A DNA stretch of 64,000 nucleotides from an uncultured Leptolinea sp. (GCA_903828565.1 CAIKMQ010000032.1:186001-250000), one strand, 5' to 3'. Counted from the first letter of the stretch, positions 1 through 9,714 are shown. Notes: generated by a model from the sequence alone, not told the origin. Numbers and translations: made by a program.

Positions 1-1
1 T

Positions 2-391
2 CTGAACCGGCTCGTGGCCAAATATTACAGTGCGGGAGACCTGGTGCCGCAACCGATCGTTGATGTATTACAAGGTGCGAAAAATGGGATCATCACCTAT
101 GGTTCCTCCGACCCGGCTGTGATCGAAGCTCGAGATATTCTGGGCAAGAAGGGATTTAACTTCGACAAACTTCGGCTGCGGGCTGTTCCATTCACCAGCG
201 AAGTGGAAGACTTCCTCCGGTCACATGATACCGTGTATGTGGTGGAAAATAACCAGGATGGGCAGATGGCTCAGCTTTTATCACAGGAGTTCCCGGCACT
301 GGCAGGCAGGCTTGTGAAGGTCGCCCACAATGACGGGTTACCCTTATCTGCAGCTTGGATTGTGGAAAGCATCCTTAAGGAAGGTGAATGA
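2..391 (+). CDS. korA: 2-oxoacid:ferredoxin oxidoreductase, alpha subunit, C-terminal part (cut by window edge)
   Basis: This is the C-terminal ~129 residues of the alpha subunit of a 2-oxoacid:ferredoxin oxidoreductase, which with the beta subunit oxidatively decarboxylates a 2-oxoacid to an acyl-CoA and reduces ferredoxin in the cytoplasm. The reading frame is open to the left edge, so the GTG at 14 is not the true start. The segment matches the end of KorA-type subunits: an ITYGSSDPAVIEAR stretch, then a VVENNQDGQMAQLL stretch shared with the C-terminal domain of alpha subunits. Its stop overlaps the korB start (ATGA), so the two are translationally coupled. The substrate (2-oxoglutarate, pyruvate or another 2-oxoacid) cannot be fixed from this fragment. 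Confidence 0.85.
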   Translation: MNRLVAKYYSAGDLVPQPIVDVLQGAKNGIITYGSSDPAVIEARDILGKKGFNFDKLRLRAVPFTSEVEDFLRSHDTVYVVENNQDGQMAQLLSQEFPALAGRLVKVAHNDGLPLSAAWIVESILKEGE

Positions 392-1413
392 TGGAAGCAA
401 AGGTTGAAAGCAAGTACGCAAAGAATGATTATCGCGGGCTACCCTCGACACTCTGCCAGGGCTGCGGCCACAACTCCATTTCCAGCCAGATCATCAGTGC
501 CTGCTTTGAGCTCGGTATTCAACCCGAAAAAGTGGTGAAGTTCAGCGGTATCGGTTGTTCCAGCAAGAGCCCGACGTACTTCCTGAATCGCTCCTTTGGG
601 TTCAACGGGTTGCACGGCCGTATGGCTCCGCTTGCCCTGGGCACACTTTTCGCGGACACAAGCTTGAAAGGGATAGGCGTTAGTGGGGATGGCGACACAG
701 CCAGTATCGGGATGGGAGGTTTTAAGCATCTCGTTCGCAGAAATATGCCGATGGTATACATCGTTGAAAATAATGGCGTATACGGTTTGACCAAAGGACA
801 GTTCTCGGCGACCGCTGAGAAAGGGTTGATGTTGAAGAAGCAGGGAACCAATCCTTACCTGCCCGTGGATATTGCCATGGAAGCGCTGGTTTCGAATGCA
901 ACATTTGTTGCCAGGTCCTTCGCGGGTGATCCCCGGCAGGTAAAAGAATTGATCAAAGCAGCCCTCAGCCATAACGGTATTGCGGTAATCGATATTATTA
1001 GCCCCTGTGTGACCTTCAACAACCAGGAAGGCACGCTCCACTCATATACATGGGGAAAGGATAGGGAAGCTCCCTTACATGAGATCTCCTTCATCCCACC
1101 TCGGGATGAGATCATGGTTGAGGACTTTGAGGAAGGTTCCGTTCGCGAAGTGACCATGCATGACGGCTCATTGGTGCTGCTGAAGAAGCTGGAGAATGAC
1201 TACGATCCGACGGACCGGTGGCAGGCTCTCCGTATTCTAGAGGATGCCCAGCGGAATAACTGGTTGATCACGGGCTTGCTCTATATTAATCCAGAGATTC
1301 CTTCGCTTATAGATACGTATGATCTTCCCCAACAACCACTGAACCGGATGTCGCAAGAGCAATTGCGACCGGGAAGCAGTGTTTTGGATGAGATCAATGC
1401 AATGATGCAGTGA
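388..1413 (+). CDS. korB: 2-oxoacid:ferredoxin oxidoreductase, beta subunit
   Basis: This is the thiamine diphosphate- and iron-sulfur-binding beta subunit of a 2-oxoacid:ferredoxin oxidoreductase. The N-terminal CQGCGH motif lies at residues 23-28. The TPP/Mg site is seen as GDGDTASIG near 100-108 and continues with NNGVYGLTKGQ near 128-138; these are typical KorB signatures. About 341 residues is at the long end of the family. It overlaps the korA stop by 4 nt. A second ATG at 391 fits the AAGGAAGG ribosome site at 377-384 equally well, so the true start may be one codon later. With sucCD nearby, a 2-oxoglutarate role (succinyl-CoA then ATP) is attractive, but that is inference. Confidence 0.9.
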   Translation: MMEAKVESKYAKNDYRGLPSTLCQGCGHNSISSQIISACFELGIQPEKVVKFSGIGCSSKSPTYFLNRSFGFNGLHGRMAPLALGTLFADTSLKGIGVSGDGDTASIGMGGFKHLVRRNMPMVYIVENNGVYGLTKGQFSATAEKGLMLKKQGTNPYLPVDIAMEALVSNATFVARSFAGDPRQVKELIKAALSHNGIAVIDIISPCVTFNNQEGTLHSYTWGKDREAPLHEISFIPPRDEIMVEDFEEGSVREVTMHDGSLVLLKKLENDYDPTDRWQALRILEDAQRNNWLITGLLYINPEIPSLIDTYDLPQQPLNRMSQEQLRPGSSVLDEINAMMQ

Positions 1414-1440
1414 TCCGAAAAGATTAGGCTTTACTCTTGC

Positions 1441-1468
1441 TTGACCGCTGACTCTTTGTCAGTATAAT
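1441..1468 (+). promoter_or_regulatory. Sigma-70-type promoter for the STAS/anti-sigma/phosphatase operon
   Basis: TTGACC at 1441-1446 and a perfect TATAAT at 1463-1468 are separated by 16 bp. The box lies between the korB stop and the STAS gene, giving a short leader of about 25 nt before the ATG at 1499. Confidence 0.75.
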
Positions 1469-1498
1469 GATTAAAAATACAGAAAGGTAGAGACTGGC

Positions 1499-1834
1499 AT
1501 GGAGATAACTCAAAAACAGTATAAACATTGTGATCTCGTACAAGTCACCGGGCGGGTGGATAGCCAAACTTCCCCGCAGCTTGCGGATGTATTCAAAGCG
1601 ATCACGGATGATGGAAGATTCAAGATCGTCCTGGATTGTTCGGGGTTGGAATTCATCTCCAGCGCCGGTTTGTGGGTTCTGGTCAATGCTCAAAAACAAT
1701 GCAAGCGGTATAACCGTGGTGAAGTCGTTCTGGCAGCAGTCGATGACCGCATTCGCGGTTCACTAGACCTGGTCGGGTTTATCCCATACTTCCGCATTGT
1801 TGTGGACCAGACCGAAGCAGTCGGCCTCTTCTAA
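1499..1834 (+). CDS. STAS-domain anti-sigma factor antagonist
   Basis: This is a single-domain STAS protein of 111 residues, the size of SpoIIAA/RsbV-type antagonists. In this family the unphosphorylated protein sequesters an anti-sigma kinase, and phosphorylation of a conserved serine releases the kinase. The segment VLDCSGLEFISSAG (about 44-57) carries the expected serines at 54/55, within the usual D-x-S-x-x-x-F-I-S-S-A-G context. It is the first gene after a strong promoter. It is followed 5 nt later by the predicted kinase and then by a PP2C phosphatase, so the three should form one partner-switching module. No sigma factor gene is adjacent, so the output of the switch is unknown. Confidence 0.9.
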   Translation: MEITQKQYKHCDLVQVTGRVDSQTSPQLADVFKAITDDGRFKIVLDCSGLEFISSAGLWVLVNAQKQCKRYNRGEVVLAAVDDRIRGSLDLVGFIPYFRIVVDQTEAVGLF

Positions 1835-1839
1835 GACGA

Positions 1840-2256
1840 ATGACAACTTATCCAGCGATATTCGCCAGCCTGGCCAGTATCTGTAGCCAAGTACGCCAGG
1901 CGGCGAGTGTTGCAGGTTTTGAAAAGAATGAAGTTTATGAGATTGAACTGGCTGTGGATGAAGCCTGCTCCAATATCATTGAACATTCATACGGCGCAGA
2001 AGGACTGGGGGACATCCGCTGTGATTGCATAGAAACAACTGACAGTTTTTCCATAATATTACAGGATACAGGGTGTTGTTTCGATCCGGGGGATGTCCCT
2101 GAACCCGACCTTGTTTCACCAGTAGGAAAACGCCGAGAAGGAGGGCTAGGTATCTTCTTTATGCGGCAAGGGATGGACGAGGTTCATTTTGAGCCATGCG
2201 AAGGCACCGGGACCCGCCTGACTATGGTGAGATACAAAAAGCGCAAGATCCACTAG
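1840..2256 (+). CDS. Anti-sigma regulatory factor, RsbW-like serine kinase (HATPase_c)
   Basis: This is a 138-residue GHKL-fold ATPase of the RsbW/SpoIIAB type, predicted to phosphorylate the STAS protein encoded just upstream. The N box is visible as ELAVDEACSNIIEHSYG (about 36-52), with the Asp/Glu and Asn expected for Mg-ATP binding. The G1 box is DTGCCFDP (about 76-83) and the G2 region is GGLGIFFMRQGMD (about 101-113). The gene sits 5 nt after the STAS gene and 29 nt before the GAF/PP2C gene. RsbW-type proteins usually bind a sigma factor, but stand-alone kinases of this type also regulate other partners, and no sigma gene is seen here. Confidence 0.88.
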   Translation: MTTYPAIFASLASICSQVRQAASVAGFEKNEVYEIELAVDEACSNIIEHSYGAEGLGDIRCDCIETTDSFSIILQDTGCCFDPGDVPEPDLVSPVGKRREGGLGIFFMRQGMDEVHFEPCEGTGTRLTMVRYKKRKIH

Positions 2257-2285
2257 AGCGGATTCCCTGCGTGATAAATACTGGT

Positions 2286-5200
2286 ATGGATAAGCTAGTT
2301 AACCTGACGCAGTCGGTATTAAGTGAATCTACTATTCAGGGTCAAGCCGAAGCCATTCAGCGTTGTTTAATTCAGGATGGGGTATTCCAGGCAGATGTAT
2401 GGCTGGGAGAAGTGATCAGTAAACTTCCCGGGCAGTACAACCTTTCTCAATTTCCGGATATTCCACAAAACCCGTTGATGGCTAAAGCAGCCACAACAAG
2501 AAAAACCTGGATCATTGGGAAAAGCGGACGACAGTCTGCATATCAACAAGGTAGGCAAGTGTATGCAATCGCCTGTCCAATGGTATTACAGGGCAGTTTA
2601 TTGGGTGTGATACACGCAATCCGGAGTGATGCTCGCCCCTTGCAGGTTGAAGAAGTAAAATGGTTGGAAGCAATTGCCGGTCAGGCATCTCTTCCCCTGA
2701 TGATCAATCATCACACGGTAATCAAGAATTGGCGATTAGAACAGCTGGCACTCATTCGCCAGGTGAACGCTCAGATCGCCGGCAGTAAGGACCTGCCCGA
2801 TCTATGCCGTCAGGTCGTAGGCTATATCAATTCAGCGTTCAAATACCTGGCAGTTTGCCTCTTCACATTCTCACCAGATGGCATGCTGGTTTTTCAGGCA
2901 TCCAGTTATCCTGCATCCGGAGGGGGTATCCCAGGCTTATTTGATCATCTTTCGGAACAACAGACCCCGCTGCATGAAGCTGCCATTTCAGGCAGAGAAA
3001 AGTATATAGCAGATATTGCCCATGCCCCGGAAGGCGAAAAAGTCTGTATCTACCCTGGAACAAATTCACGGGTCATCATTCCACTTTCATTGGATGGTAC
3101 TGTTCATGGCGTGATGGATGTTCAGGCAGAACAGGCTTATGCTTTCCATGACATGGATATGCTGGTCTTACGCTCTCTGGCAGACACCATAGCACTGGCG
3201 GTACGAGATTCCCGGTTAAATGACGACCTGGTACGGCGGGTGGAAGAACTCTCCACGGTCGCAGAAGTAACCCGCGTCCTCTCCTCCATCCTGGATCTGG
3301 ATATTCTACTAGACCAGGTAGTCCAGATCATTCACGAAAAATTCCATTACCCTTTCGTTCATTTATATGTCGTGCAGCCTGAAGATGACCTGGTATTTTA
3401 CAAGGCTGGCGCTGGCAGCCGCAGCGACCACCTCGACCATGCCGGGTTGGAATACCAGATATCGGATGAACGGGGGATCATCCCCTGGGTGGCCAGAACG
3501 GGTGAAACCCGCATTGTCAATGATGTCCGTGCGGATGAACATTACCGTCCCGCCCCATATCTTCCGGAGCGCACTGCTGCTGAAATGGCTGTTCCGCTGA
3601 AATTTGGCGGCAGTGTTCTGGGCGTACTGGATATTCAATCAGATAAGATCAATGGTTTTCATCCCGCTGATGAAATGTTAATGGAAGCGATGGCGGATAC
3701 GATTGCCATTGCTGTGCGAAATGCTCGGCTGTATAACAGTGAACGCTGGCGAAGGCAGACAGCAGAGAGCTTACGGGAAGTTGCAAGCTTACTTTCAGCC
3801 AATGCGGAGTTGGACAAGTTATTGGAAAGCGTATTACAGGCATTGGAGAGTGTATTGCCGTGTGATGCGTCCGCGATCTGGTTATTGAACACAATGGATA
3901 CATCTGGGACCTCTTTACAACCGGTCGTTGTTCACGGGCTGGCACCCGGAGAGGTGGAGCAGTTGACCATCCAAACTCCAATGAGCATGGACTGGTTGCA
4001 GCGATCACTCTTTGCCCCGGAACCAGTCGTGCGCACAGAAAAAGATCATCCGGATCCGCTGGGTTTCGGTTTAAACTTCCCAGCAGAGTATTCAGCCATT
4101 GCAGTACCCTTGCGTTCGGGTAATCAGCCGCTGGGCTTATTGGAACTCATTCAAAGGCGGGAAGGGCGTTATGGGAGGGAATCTATCGCCCTGACCGCAA
4201 CGTTTGCTTCATATGCAGCCGCTGCCATCTACAACAACCGTCTCTACACTTCAGCGCAGGAGCAAGCATGGGTGTCCACTGTGCTTTTACAGGTAGCTGA
4301 AGCCATGCAGACCATCACTTCGATAGAAGACCTGATGGATACAGTCGTACGGTTTACTCCTATGCTAGTCGGTATCAAGAGCTGTGCTGCTTTATTGTGG
4401 GAGGAAGGCCTGGAAGAGTTCCAACTATACTCTCTATCTGGTTTCAAGGTTAGCGACGGCCAGAAACAGGTGAGCATCTCCCCGATGGATTCCGTTCCGC
4501 TTGCCAGGTTGCTGGCAGATGGGTTGCCGGTTTTCGTCGATGACCTTTCAACCGAACTGCCGCAATTGCAATTGGTATCCTCCGGGGATGATCCACTGCA
4601 GATCGTTGCAATCCCTTTGGCCACGCGTAAAAAAGTGCAAGGAGCAATGCTGGTAGCTTACTCTTCTCAGGGTATTGACCCGGCGACAGATCCCATCACC
4701 AGCGAGCGCCTGGCGATCATTCAGGGTATTGCCCATCAGGCGGGTGTAGCCATTGAGAACATGCGCCTGATCGAAAGCCAGCAGCAGGAGACCTACATTT
4801 CCGCAGCCCTGCTGCAGGTCGCTCAGACACTGGCTGGTGCGAACCATGTGGAGGACCTGTATGCGTCCATCGCGCAGATCACACCGATCCTGACAGGTTC
4901 TGAGATCTGCCTGATCTATGAACTGGATGATGAACACCGAAAATTCCAGCTGGTAGAACAGAGCGGATTACGACAATTAGATAAAGATGTGGAGAATATT
5001 AGCCATCCAAATCTTGTGGATTTCAAATTGCTAGAGAGTGTCACTGCCAGCCGTCAAGCGGCTTATATTGAACAGGTCGATAATCCTCACGATTGGTTTT
5101 CCCGTATACCACTTCCGCTCATTATCGAAAAACCGCCTTTGCTGGTTAACCCCATCCTGCTTGGTTTCCCGTTGGCGATCAAGAATGAGGTTTATGGCGT

Positions 5201-6074
5201 TCTGGTGGTTCAAGAATCTGCTGAGAATCGCCTGTACCTGCATAAACGGCTGGAGCTGCTGCAAGGAATTTCGCAACAAACTGCTTTGGCCATTCAGAAT
5301 GAAAGGCTGCAAGGTATGGAGCTATCGCGGGAGCGGATGGAAAAGGAATTTCAGATCGCCAGGGATATTCAACGCACCTTCCTTCCTTCGGAATTACCCA
5401 CCCATCCCGGTTGGGATCTGGACGTACGCTGGAGAACTGCCCGTGAGGTTGGTGGGGACTTCTATGATGTTTTCCCCATTCCGGACGGCAGGTTGGCAAT
5501 CCTGGTTGCGGATGTAACCGACAAGGGGATGAGCGCTGCTCTGTATATGACGGTGACACGTACCCTGCTGCGAACTGTCTGTCAGCAGATTTCAAATCCA
5601 GCCGAGATCTTATGCCGCGTGAATGAGTTGCTGCTGCGGGACACTCCCCATGGCATGTTCATTACTGCCTTCCTGGGTATTCTGGACAGACAGAGTGGTT
5701 TATTGGATTATTCAAATGCGGGTCATAACCTCCCAATTTGCCGGCGTGAGGATGGCAGGTTGGAGAAGCTGCTGAAAAGTGGAATGCCTCTCGGCATCCT
5801 TGAGGAACTTGTATTACTTGAGCACCAGATCCACTTAGATCACGGCGATACAATGGTGATGTTCACAGATGGGGTCACTGAATCGAGCACTGCTACGGAT
5901 TTCTTTGGGGATAGCCGGTTGGAAGATGCGATCCGCACTTCTGCGCAGAATACGGCATTAAATGTTTTACAGGCGGTCGAAGACGCCATGACAGAGTTCC
6001 TCGGTTCAGAGGATCCAGCGGATGATATGACCATCCTGGCTTTGCATCGCAAGGCAATGAAGTTGAGGGATTAA
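2286..6074 (+). CDS. Multi-GAF sensor protein with C-terminal SpoIIE-type PP2C phosphatase
   Basis: This soluble protein of 1262 residues consists of about six consecutive GAF-like repeats followed by a PP2C/SpoIIE phosphatase domain (about 1010-1262). The repeats span roughly 15-150, 155-325, 330-485, 490-655, 660-830 and 835-1010, and most end in a helix of the type ADTIAIAVRNARLY. In the phosphatase, EVGGDFYDVF, LVADVTDKGMSAAL, SNAGHNLP, FTDGVTE and DDMTILAL are the expected metal-binding and core motifs. Its likely substrate is the phosphorylated STAS protein two genes upstream. The ATG at 2286 is preferred over an in-frame start at 2196 that would overlap the kinase gene. There is no membrane segment. 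GAF ligands cannot be inferred. Confidence 0.9.
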   Translation: MDKLVNLTQSVLSESTIQGQAEAIQRCLIQDGVFQADVWLGEVISKLPGQYNLSQFPDIPQNPLMAKAATTRKTWIIGKSGRQSAYQQGRQVYAIACPMVLQGSLLGVIHAIRSDARPLQVEEVKWLEAIAGQASLPLMINHHTVIKNWRLEQLALIRQVNAQIAGSKDLPDLCRQVVGYINSAFKYLAVCLFTFSPDGMLVFQASSYPASGGGIPGLFDHLSEQQTPLHEAAISGREKYIADIAHAPEGEKVCIYPGTNSRVIIPLSLDGTVHGVMDVQAEQAYAFHDMDMLVLRSLADTIALAVRDSRLNDDLVRRVEELSTVAEVTRVLSSILDLDILLDQVVQIIHEKFHYPFVHLYVVQPEDDLVFYKAGAGSRSDHLDHAGLEYQISDERGIIPWVARTGETRIVNDVRADEHYRPAPYLPERTAAEMAVPLKFGGSVLGVLDIQSDKINGFHPADEMLMEAMADTIAIAVRNARLYNSERWRRQTAESLREVASLLSANAELDKLLESVLQALESVLPCDASAIWLLNTMDTSGTSLQPVVVHGLAPGEVEQLTIQTPMSMDWLQRSLFAPEPVVRTEKDHPDPLGFGLNFPAEYSAIAVPLRSGNQPLGLLELIQRREGRYGRESIALTATFASYAAAAIYNNRLYTSAQEQAWVSTVLLQVAEAMQTITSIEDLMDTVVRFTPMLVGIKSCAALLWEEGLEEFQLYSLSGFKVSDGQKQVSISPMDSVPLARLLADGLPVFVDDLSTELPQLQLVSSGDDPLQIVAIPLATRKKVQGAMLVAYSSQGIDPATDPITSERLAIIQGIAHQAGVAIENMRLIESQQQETYISAALLQVAQTLAGANHVEDLYASIAQITPILTGSEICLIYELDDEHRKFQLVEQSGLRQLDKDVENISHPNLVDFKLLESVTASRQAAYIEQVDNPHDWFSRIPLPLIIEKPPLLVNPILLGFPLAIKNEVYGVLVVQESAENRLYLHKRLELLQGISQQTALAIQNERLQGMELSRERMEKEFQIARDIQRTFLPSELPTHPGWDLDVRWRTAREVGGDFYDVFPIPDGRLAILVADVTDKGMSAALYMTVTRTLLRTVCQQISNPAEILCRVNELLLRDTPHGMFITAFLGILDRQSGLLDYSNAGHNLPICRREDGRLEKLLKSGMPLGILEELVLLEHQIHLDHGDTMVMFTDGVTESSTATDFFGDSRLEDAIRTSAQNTALNVLQAVEDAMTEFLGSEDPADDMTILALHRKAMKLRD

Positions 6075-7531
6075 CTTTCGCCGACTGTATGCAGCAGAGC
6101 GAAATTCGGGGGGCGCATTCGTGAAACGGGAAAACCTGCGATCAATACAACCTGGTGTCCAACCATTTCCGGGTAGATGCCTGTAATCGCTGCATCCACG
6201 GTTGTAATCATGGCATCTGTTGTGCCAACAAAGGGGATCAGCACAGGCATAACACCACGGTAAAGAGACATACGCCTGCAAGTTTCTGGGATGGGTGAAA
6301 AACCGAGAATCGGGTCGACAGGCTGGGCTTTAGACATGAGCAGGGCGGTTCTACCGGTTTGGGTGAAAACTGCGATCGCGCATACTTCTCTGTCCCGTGC
6401 CAGCTCTTTTGCTGCTTGCGTCATTGCAATGGCATCATCGGATGAACCCTGCGGTGTGGACGGCAGGCAACCACTCCACTCTGAAAAGTGGGCTTCTGCA
6501 TCGCGGACGATCATATCCATCATGTGAATACTTTCTACCGGGAACATTCCGCTGGCAGTTTCAGCGGAAAGCATGACAGCATCCGTACCATCGAAAACTG
6601 CATTGGCAACATCTGCTGCTTCAGCTCGGGTGGGGGATGGATTACCCACCATAGACTCCAACATTTGAGTGGCAGTGATCACCGGGCGGGCATGCTGATT
6701 AGCGGCCTGGATGATGCGTTTCTGAGCAACCGGCACCAGCGCGGGGGAGAGCTCCACACCCAGATCGCCACGGGCGACCATCACGGCATCTGCGCTTTCA
6801 ATGATCGCGGCCAGGTTGTCTAGCGCCTCGGGTCTCTCAAGTTTTGCGATGAGTGGCAGTTGAACCTGGTTCTTCGAGTAGGCAGCCATTTCATCCCGTA
6901 CTGCCTGAAGATCGGCAGGGGTGCGGACGAAAGAAACGGCAATAAAATCAACTCCGGCATCCATCGCGAAACGCAGGTCTTCGCGGTCTTTTTCTGTAAA
7001 AGCCGGCAAGTCCAGGGTGGCACCGGGGAGGTTAAAACCTTTTCTAGAGGTGATCGTCCCCCCGTAACGAGCTTCCACCACTACTTTATCAGGAAAGACG
7101 TGAACAAGCTCAAATTCCAACCGGCCATCATCCATTAAGATTTTCATACCGGGTTTCAATTGTGAGATGAGGCCGGGGATCGGTATATGGAGCGTGGGAC
7201 CACCCGAATCAGAAGAATTCGAGTTTTCAGCCAGAGGAGGGAATGTAACCGTGAGGGTATCACCAGGTTTCACCAGCAGGGAGCCGCCGGGTACTTCTCC
7301 TATGCGGACTTTTGGCCCCTGCAGGTCTGCCAGTATCCCAAGCTGGATGTGCTTATTTTGTGCCAGGCCGCGCAGCAGGGCTACCACGGCCTGGTGTTCT
7401 TCATGCGTTCCATGAGAAAAGTTCAGCCGGGCAACGTTCATTCCGGCATCCAACATGGCTGCCAAAATGCGCTCATCGCGACTGGCGGGGCCGATGGTGG
7501 CAACGATCTTTACTTTTCTCGTCTGTACCAT
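6071..7531 (-). CDS. pyk: Pyruvate kinase
   Basis: This 486-residue protein is a pyruvate kinase, catalysing PEP + ADP to pyruvate + ATP. Visible family motifs are KIVATIGPAS at the N terminus, NVARLNFSHGTHEEH (about 33-47), IAKLERPEALDN, MVARGDLGVEL and AMLSAETASGMFPVE, followed by the C-terminal allosteric domain. Length is normal. It is the last gene of a minus-strand run argF-rocD-pyk, with 6 nt between the rocD stop and the pyk start region. Its stop codon overlaps tail to tail with that of the GAF/PP2C gene inside the palindrome TTAA. No terminator was seen between the two convergent genes. Confidence 0.97.
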   Translation of the reverse strand: MVQTRKVKIVATIGPASRDERILAAMLDAGMNVARLNFSHGTHEEHQAVVALLRGLAQNKHIQLGILADLQGPKVRIGEVPGGSLLVKPGDTLTVTFPPLAENSNSSDSGGPTLHIPIPGLISQLKPGMKILMDDGRLEFELVHVFPDKVVVEARYGGTITSRKGFNLPGATLDLPAFTEKDREDLRFAMDAGVDFIAVSFVRTPADLQAVRDEMAAYSKNQVQLPLIAKLERPEALDNLAAIIESADAVMVARGDLGVELSPALVPVAQKRIIQAANQHARPVITATQMLESMVGNPSPTRAEAADVANAVFDGTDAVMLSAETASGMFPVESIHMMDMIVRDAEAHFSEWSGCLPSTPQGSSDDAIAMTQAAKELARDREVCAIAVFTQTGRTALLMSKAQPVDPILGFSPIPETCRRMSLYRGVMPVLIPFVGTTDAMITTVDAAITGIYPEMVGHQVVLIAGFPVSRMRPPNFALLHTVGES

Positions 7532-7537
7532 ACCGCT

Positions 7538-8740
7538 TTATTGCATGGTTAAAACTTCACGGATGATAGGCATTGCCCAATCGATCGTCTCTCTGTCTAT
7601 GACCAATGGCGGGGCGAAGCGGATGACATGCTGGTGAGTTTCTTTGGCCAGAATGCCTTTCTTCTCCAACGCTTCACAGAAGCGGCGGGCACCACCAGAA
7701 GCAGGTTGCAGTTCGACACCGATCAGCAAGCCTTTTCCGCGGATCTGTTTGATATGCGGGCTGTTCACCTCGCTCAGCTGATCCATGAAATACGCACCCA
7801 TTTCTTCAGCTCTCTGGGCGAGTTTCTCATCTTTCAAAACTTTGATCGATTCACGCGCTACCGCGGCAGCCAGGGGATTGCCGCCGAAGGTGGAGCCATG
7901 CTCACCAGGGACGAATAGGGACAGGATGGGGGCATCTGCCAGAACTGCGGAGACTGGATAAAAGCCACCCGCGAGTGCCTTGCCAATCGTTACAATATCT
8001 GCGCGCACATCTTCATGCTGGCATGCAAAGACCTTACCGGTACGGCACAGGCCGGTCTGGATCTCATCCGCGATGAAGAGCACGTTGTTGCGGGTGCAAA
8101 GATCGCGCACTTTCTTCAAGTAACCAGCGGGTGGGATTATGACTCCTGCTTCACCTTGAATAGGTTCAATGAAGACAGCTGCGGTATTGGGTGTGATGGC
8201 TTTTTCAATAGCGGCTGCGTCTCCGTAGGGGACAGTGATGAATCCGGGAGTGAAGGGACCGAAATCATCTTTATAAAGCGGTTCGGTTGAGAAGGAGATC
8301 GTGGAAATTGTGCGGCCGTGGAAGTTTCCTTCAGCGGTGATGATCTCGGCTTTGTACTTCGGTACTTTCTTTACCTGATATGCCCATTTCCGTGCGAGCT
8401 TGAGAGCAGTTTCAACAGCTTCAGCACCTGAATTCATCGGCAGGGACATTTCATAACCGGTGAACTCGCTCAATTCCTTATAGAAGAAGGGCAGCTGGTC
8501 ATTTCGGAATGCACGAGAAGTGAGCGTTACTTTTCCAGCTTGTTCAACCAGGGCTTTCAAGACACGGGGATGAACATGCCCCTGATTCACAGCTGAATAT
8601 GCGCTGAGGCAATCGAGATACTTATTTCCTTCGACATCATACACCCAGACGCCTTCACCACGCTCGATCACTACATCCAGCGGATGATAATTGTGCGCGC
8701 CGTATTGTTCTTCTAATTTTATGTAATCAGCAGTTTTCAT
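7538..8740 (-). CDS. rocD: Ornithine aminotransferase (PLP-dependent, class III)
   Basis: This 400-residue class III aminotransferase most resembles ornithine-oxo-acid transaminases, which convert ornithine and 2-oxoglutarate to glutamate semialdehyde and glutamate. The N-terminal half has the RocD-like stretch SAYSAVNQGHVHP (about 47-59) and PMNSGAEAVETALKLARKW (about 101-119). The PLP-contacting Asp is D225 in IADEIQTG and the Schiff-base lysine is K254 in TIGKALAGG. The start MKTADYI at 8740 is chosen because longer readings run into argF; only 1 nt separates it from the argF stop. Acetylornithine aminotransferase is the main alternative, but the pairing with argF and the motifs favour ornithine as substrate. 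Confidence 0.9.
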   Translation of the reverse strand: MKTADYIKLEEQYGAHNYHPLDVVIERGEGVWVYDVEGNKYLDCLSAYSAVNQGHVHPRVLKALVEQAGKVTLTSRAFRNDQLPFFYKELSEFTGYEMSLPMNSGAEAVETALKLARKWAYQVKKVPKYKAEIITAEGNFHGRTISTISFSTEPLYKDDFGPFTPGFITVPYGDAAAIEKAITPNTAAVFIEPIQGEAGVIIPPAGYLKKVRDLCTRNNVLFIADEIQTGLCRTGKVFACQHEDVRADIVTIGKALAGGFYPVSAVLADAPILSLFVPGEHGSTFGGNPLAAAVARESIKVLKDEKLAQRAEEMGAYFMDQLSEVNSPHIKQIRGKGLLIGVELQPASGGARRFCEALEKKGILAKETHQHVIRFAPPLVIDRETIDWAMPIIREVLTMQ

Positions 8741-8741
8741 T

Positions 8742-9668
8742 TTATGCAGCTCCAAGGATGGTGGCCACGACGGCCTTCTGAGCATGCAGGCGGTTATGGG
8801 CCTGCGGGAAAAGGCGGCTGTGAGATCCATCCGCCACGGCATCTGTGATCTCCTGCCCGCGATGAGCAGGTAGGCAGTGTAGAACGATCGCTTTCTTGTC
8901 GGCTTCCGCTACCAGGGCTTCATTCACCTGGTAAGGAGGGAAGACCAGCTCCCGTTTCTTGCTTTCGGCTTCCTGCCCCATACTGGTCCAGGTATCGGTG
9001 TAGATCACATGGGCATTCTTGACCGCAGCATGCGGGTCACGCAGCGCGGTAATGGTAGAGCCTGTGGATGCAGCCAATTTCTGGCCAATCTCCAGGGCTT
9101 TCGGGTCCACGTCATAGCCTTCGGGAGTTGCCAGGGTGTAATGAGCGCCGAGTTGAGCGCAAACATGCATCAGGGAAACTGCCACATTGTTGCCATCCCC
9201 GATATAGGTGACGTGCAAACCTTTCAGGGAGCCGAATTCCTCCTGGATTGTGAGGGCATCTGCCATCGCCTGGCAGGGATGATTGTAATCGCTCAGTCCG
9301 TTGATCACAGGGATGGAACACCATTTGGCCAGTTCCAGAATGTGGGCATGGTCAAAAACACGGGCCATGATCACATCCACATAGCCGCTTAAGACGCGCG
9401 ATACATCCGCAATGGATTCACGCTGACCGAGGCCGATCTCAGCGGGGGAAAGATAAAGGGCATCACCACCCAGGTGGCGCATTGCCATGTCAAAGGAAAC
9501 GCGGGTGCGCAGGGACGGCTTCTGGAAAATCATTGCCATGGTTTTTCCCTGCAAAATTGGCTTATTTTTTCCTTGGTTGTACTCTTTCTTCAACTGAACG
9601 GCCAGATCCAGCATATTTTGGATGTCTGCAGATGTGTAATCTGAGACTGCAAGGAAATCTCTTTTCAT
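8742..9668 (-). CDS. argF: Ornithine carbamoyltransferase
   Basis: This 308-residue transcarbamoylase makes citrulline from ornithine and carbamoyl phosphate. The carbamoyl-phosphate loop is SLRTR at 52-56 (usually STRTR in this family, so one position differs). HPCQ is at 130-133, and the ornithine-binding elements DTWTSMGQE (225-233) and HCLPAHRG (264-271) are intact, which separates it from aspartate carbamoyltransferase. The ATG at 9668 is preferred because the sequence CAGGAGCG lies just upstream; an in-frame start 30 nt earlier lacks this. It leads the argF-rocD-pyk run. With rocD next to it, ornithine could be used either for arginine synthesis or in catabolism. Confidence 0.95.
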   Translation of the reverse strand: MKRDFLAVSDYTSADIQNMLDLAVQLKKEYNQGKNKPILQGKTMAMIFQKPSLRTRVSFDMAMRHLGGDALYLSPAEIGLGQRESIADVSRVLSGYVDVIMARVFDHAHILELAKWCSIPVINGLSDYNHPCQAMADALTIQEEFGSLKGLHVTYIGDGNNVAVSLMHVCAQLGAHYTLATPEGYDVDPKALEIGQKLAASTGSTITALRDPHAAVKNAHVIYTDTWTSMGQEAESKKRELVFPPYQVNEALVAEADKKAIVLHCLPAHRGQEITDAVADGSHSRLFPQAHNRLHAQKAVVATILGAA

Positions 9669-9705
9669 GTACGCTCCTGTATGGATTGAAATGGGCAACG
9701 AATGA

Positions 9706-9714
9706 AGTATATCA
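9706..9714 (-). promoter_or_regulatory. Extended -10 promoter candidate for argF-rocD-pyk
   Basis: On the minus strand TGA directly precedes TATACT (9706-9711), an extended -10 arrangement, about 38 bp upstream of the argF start. No good -35 box was found. Confidence 0.45.

Noticed and set aside
439-1041. Antisense frame of 200 aa inside korB
   Set aside because: It lies wholly inside a gene with clear family motifs, has no ribosome site and no recognisable domains.
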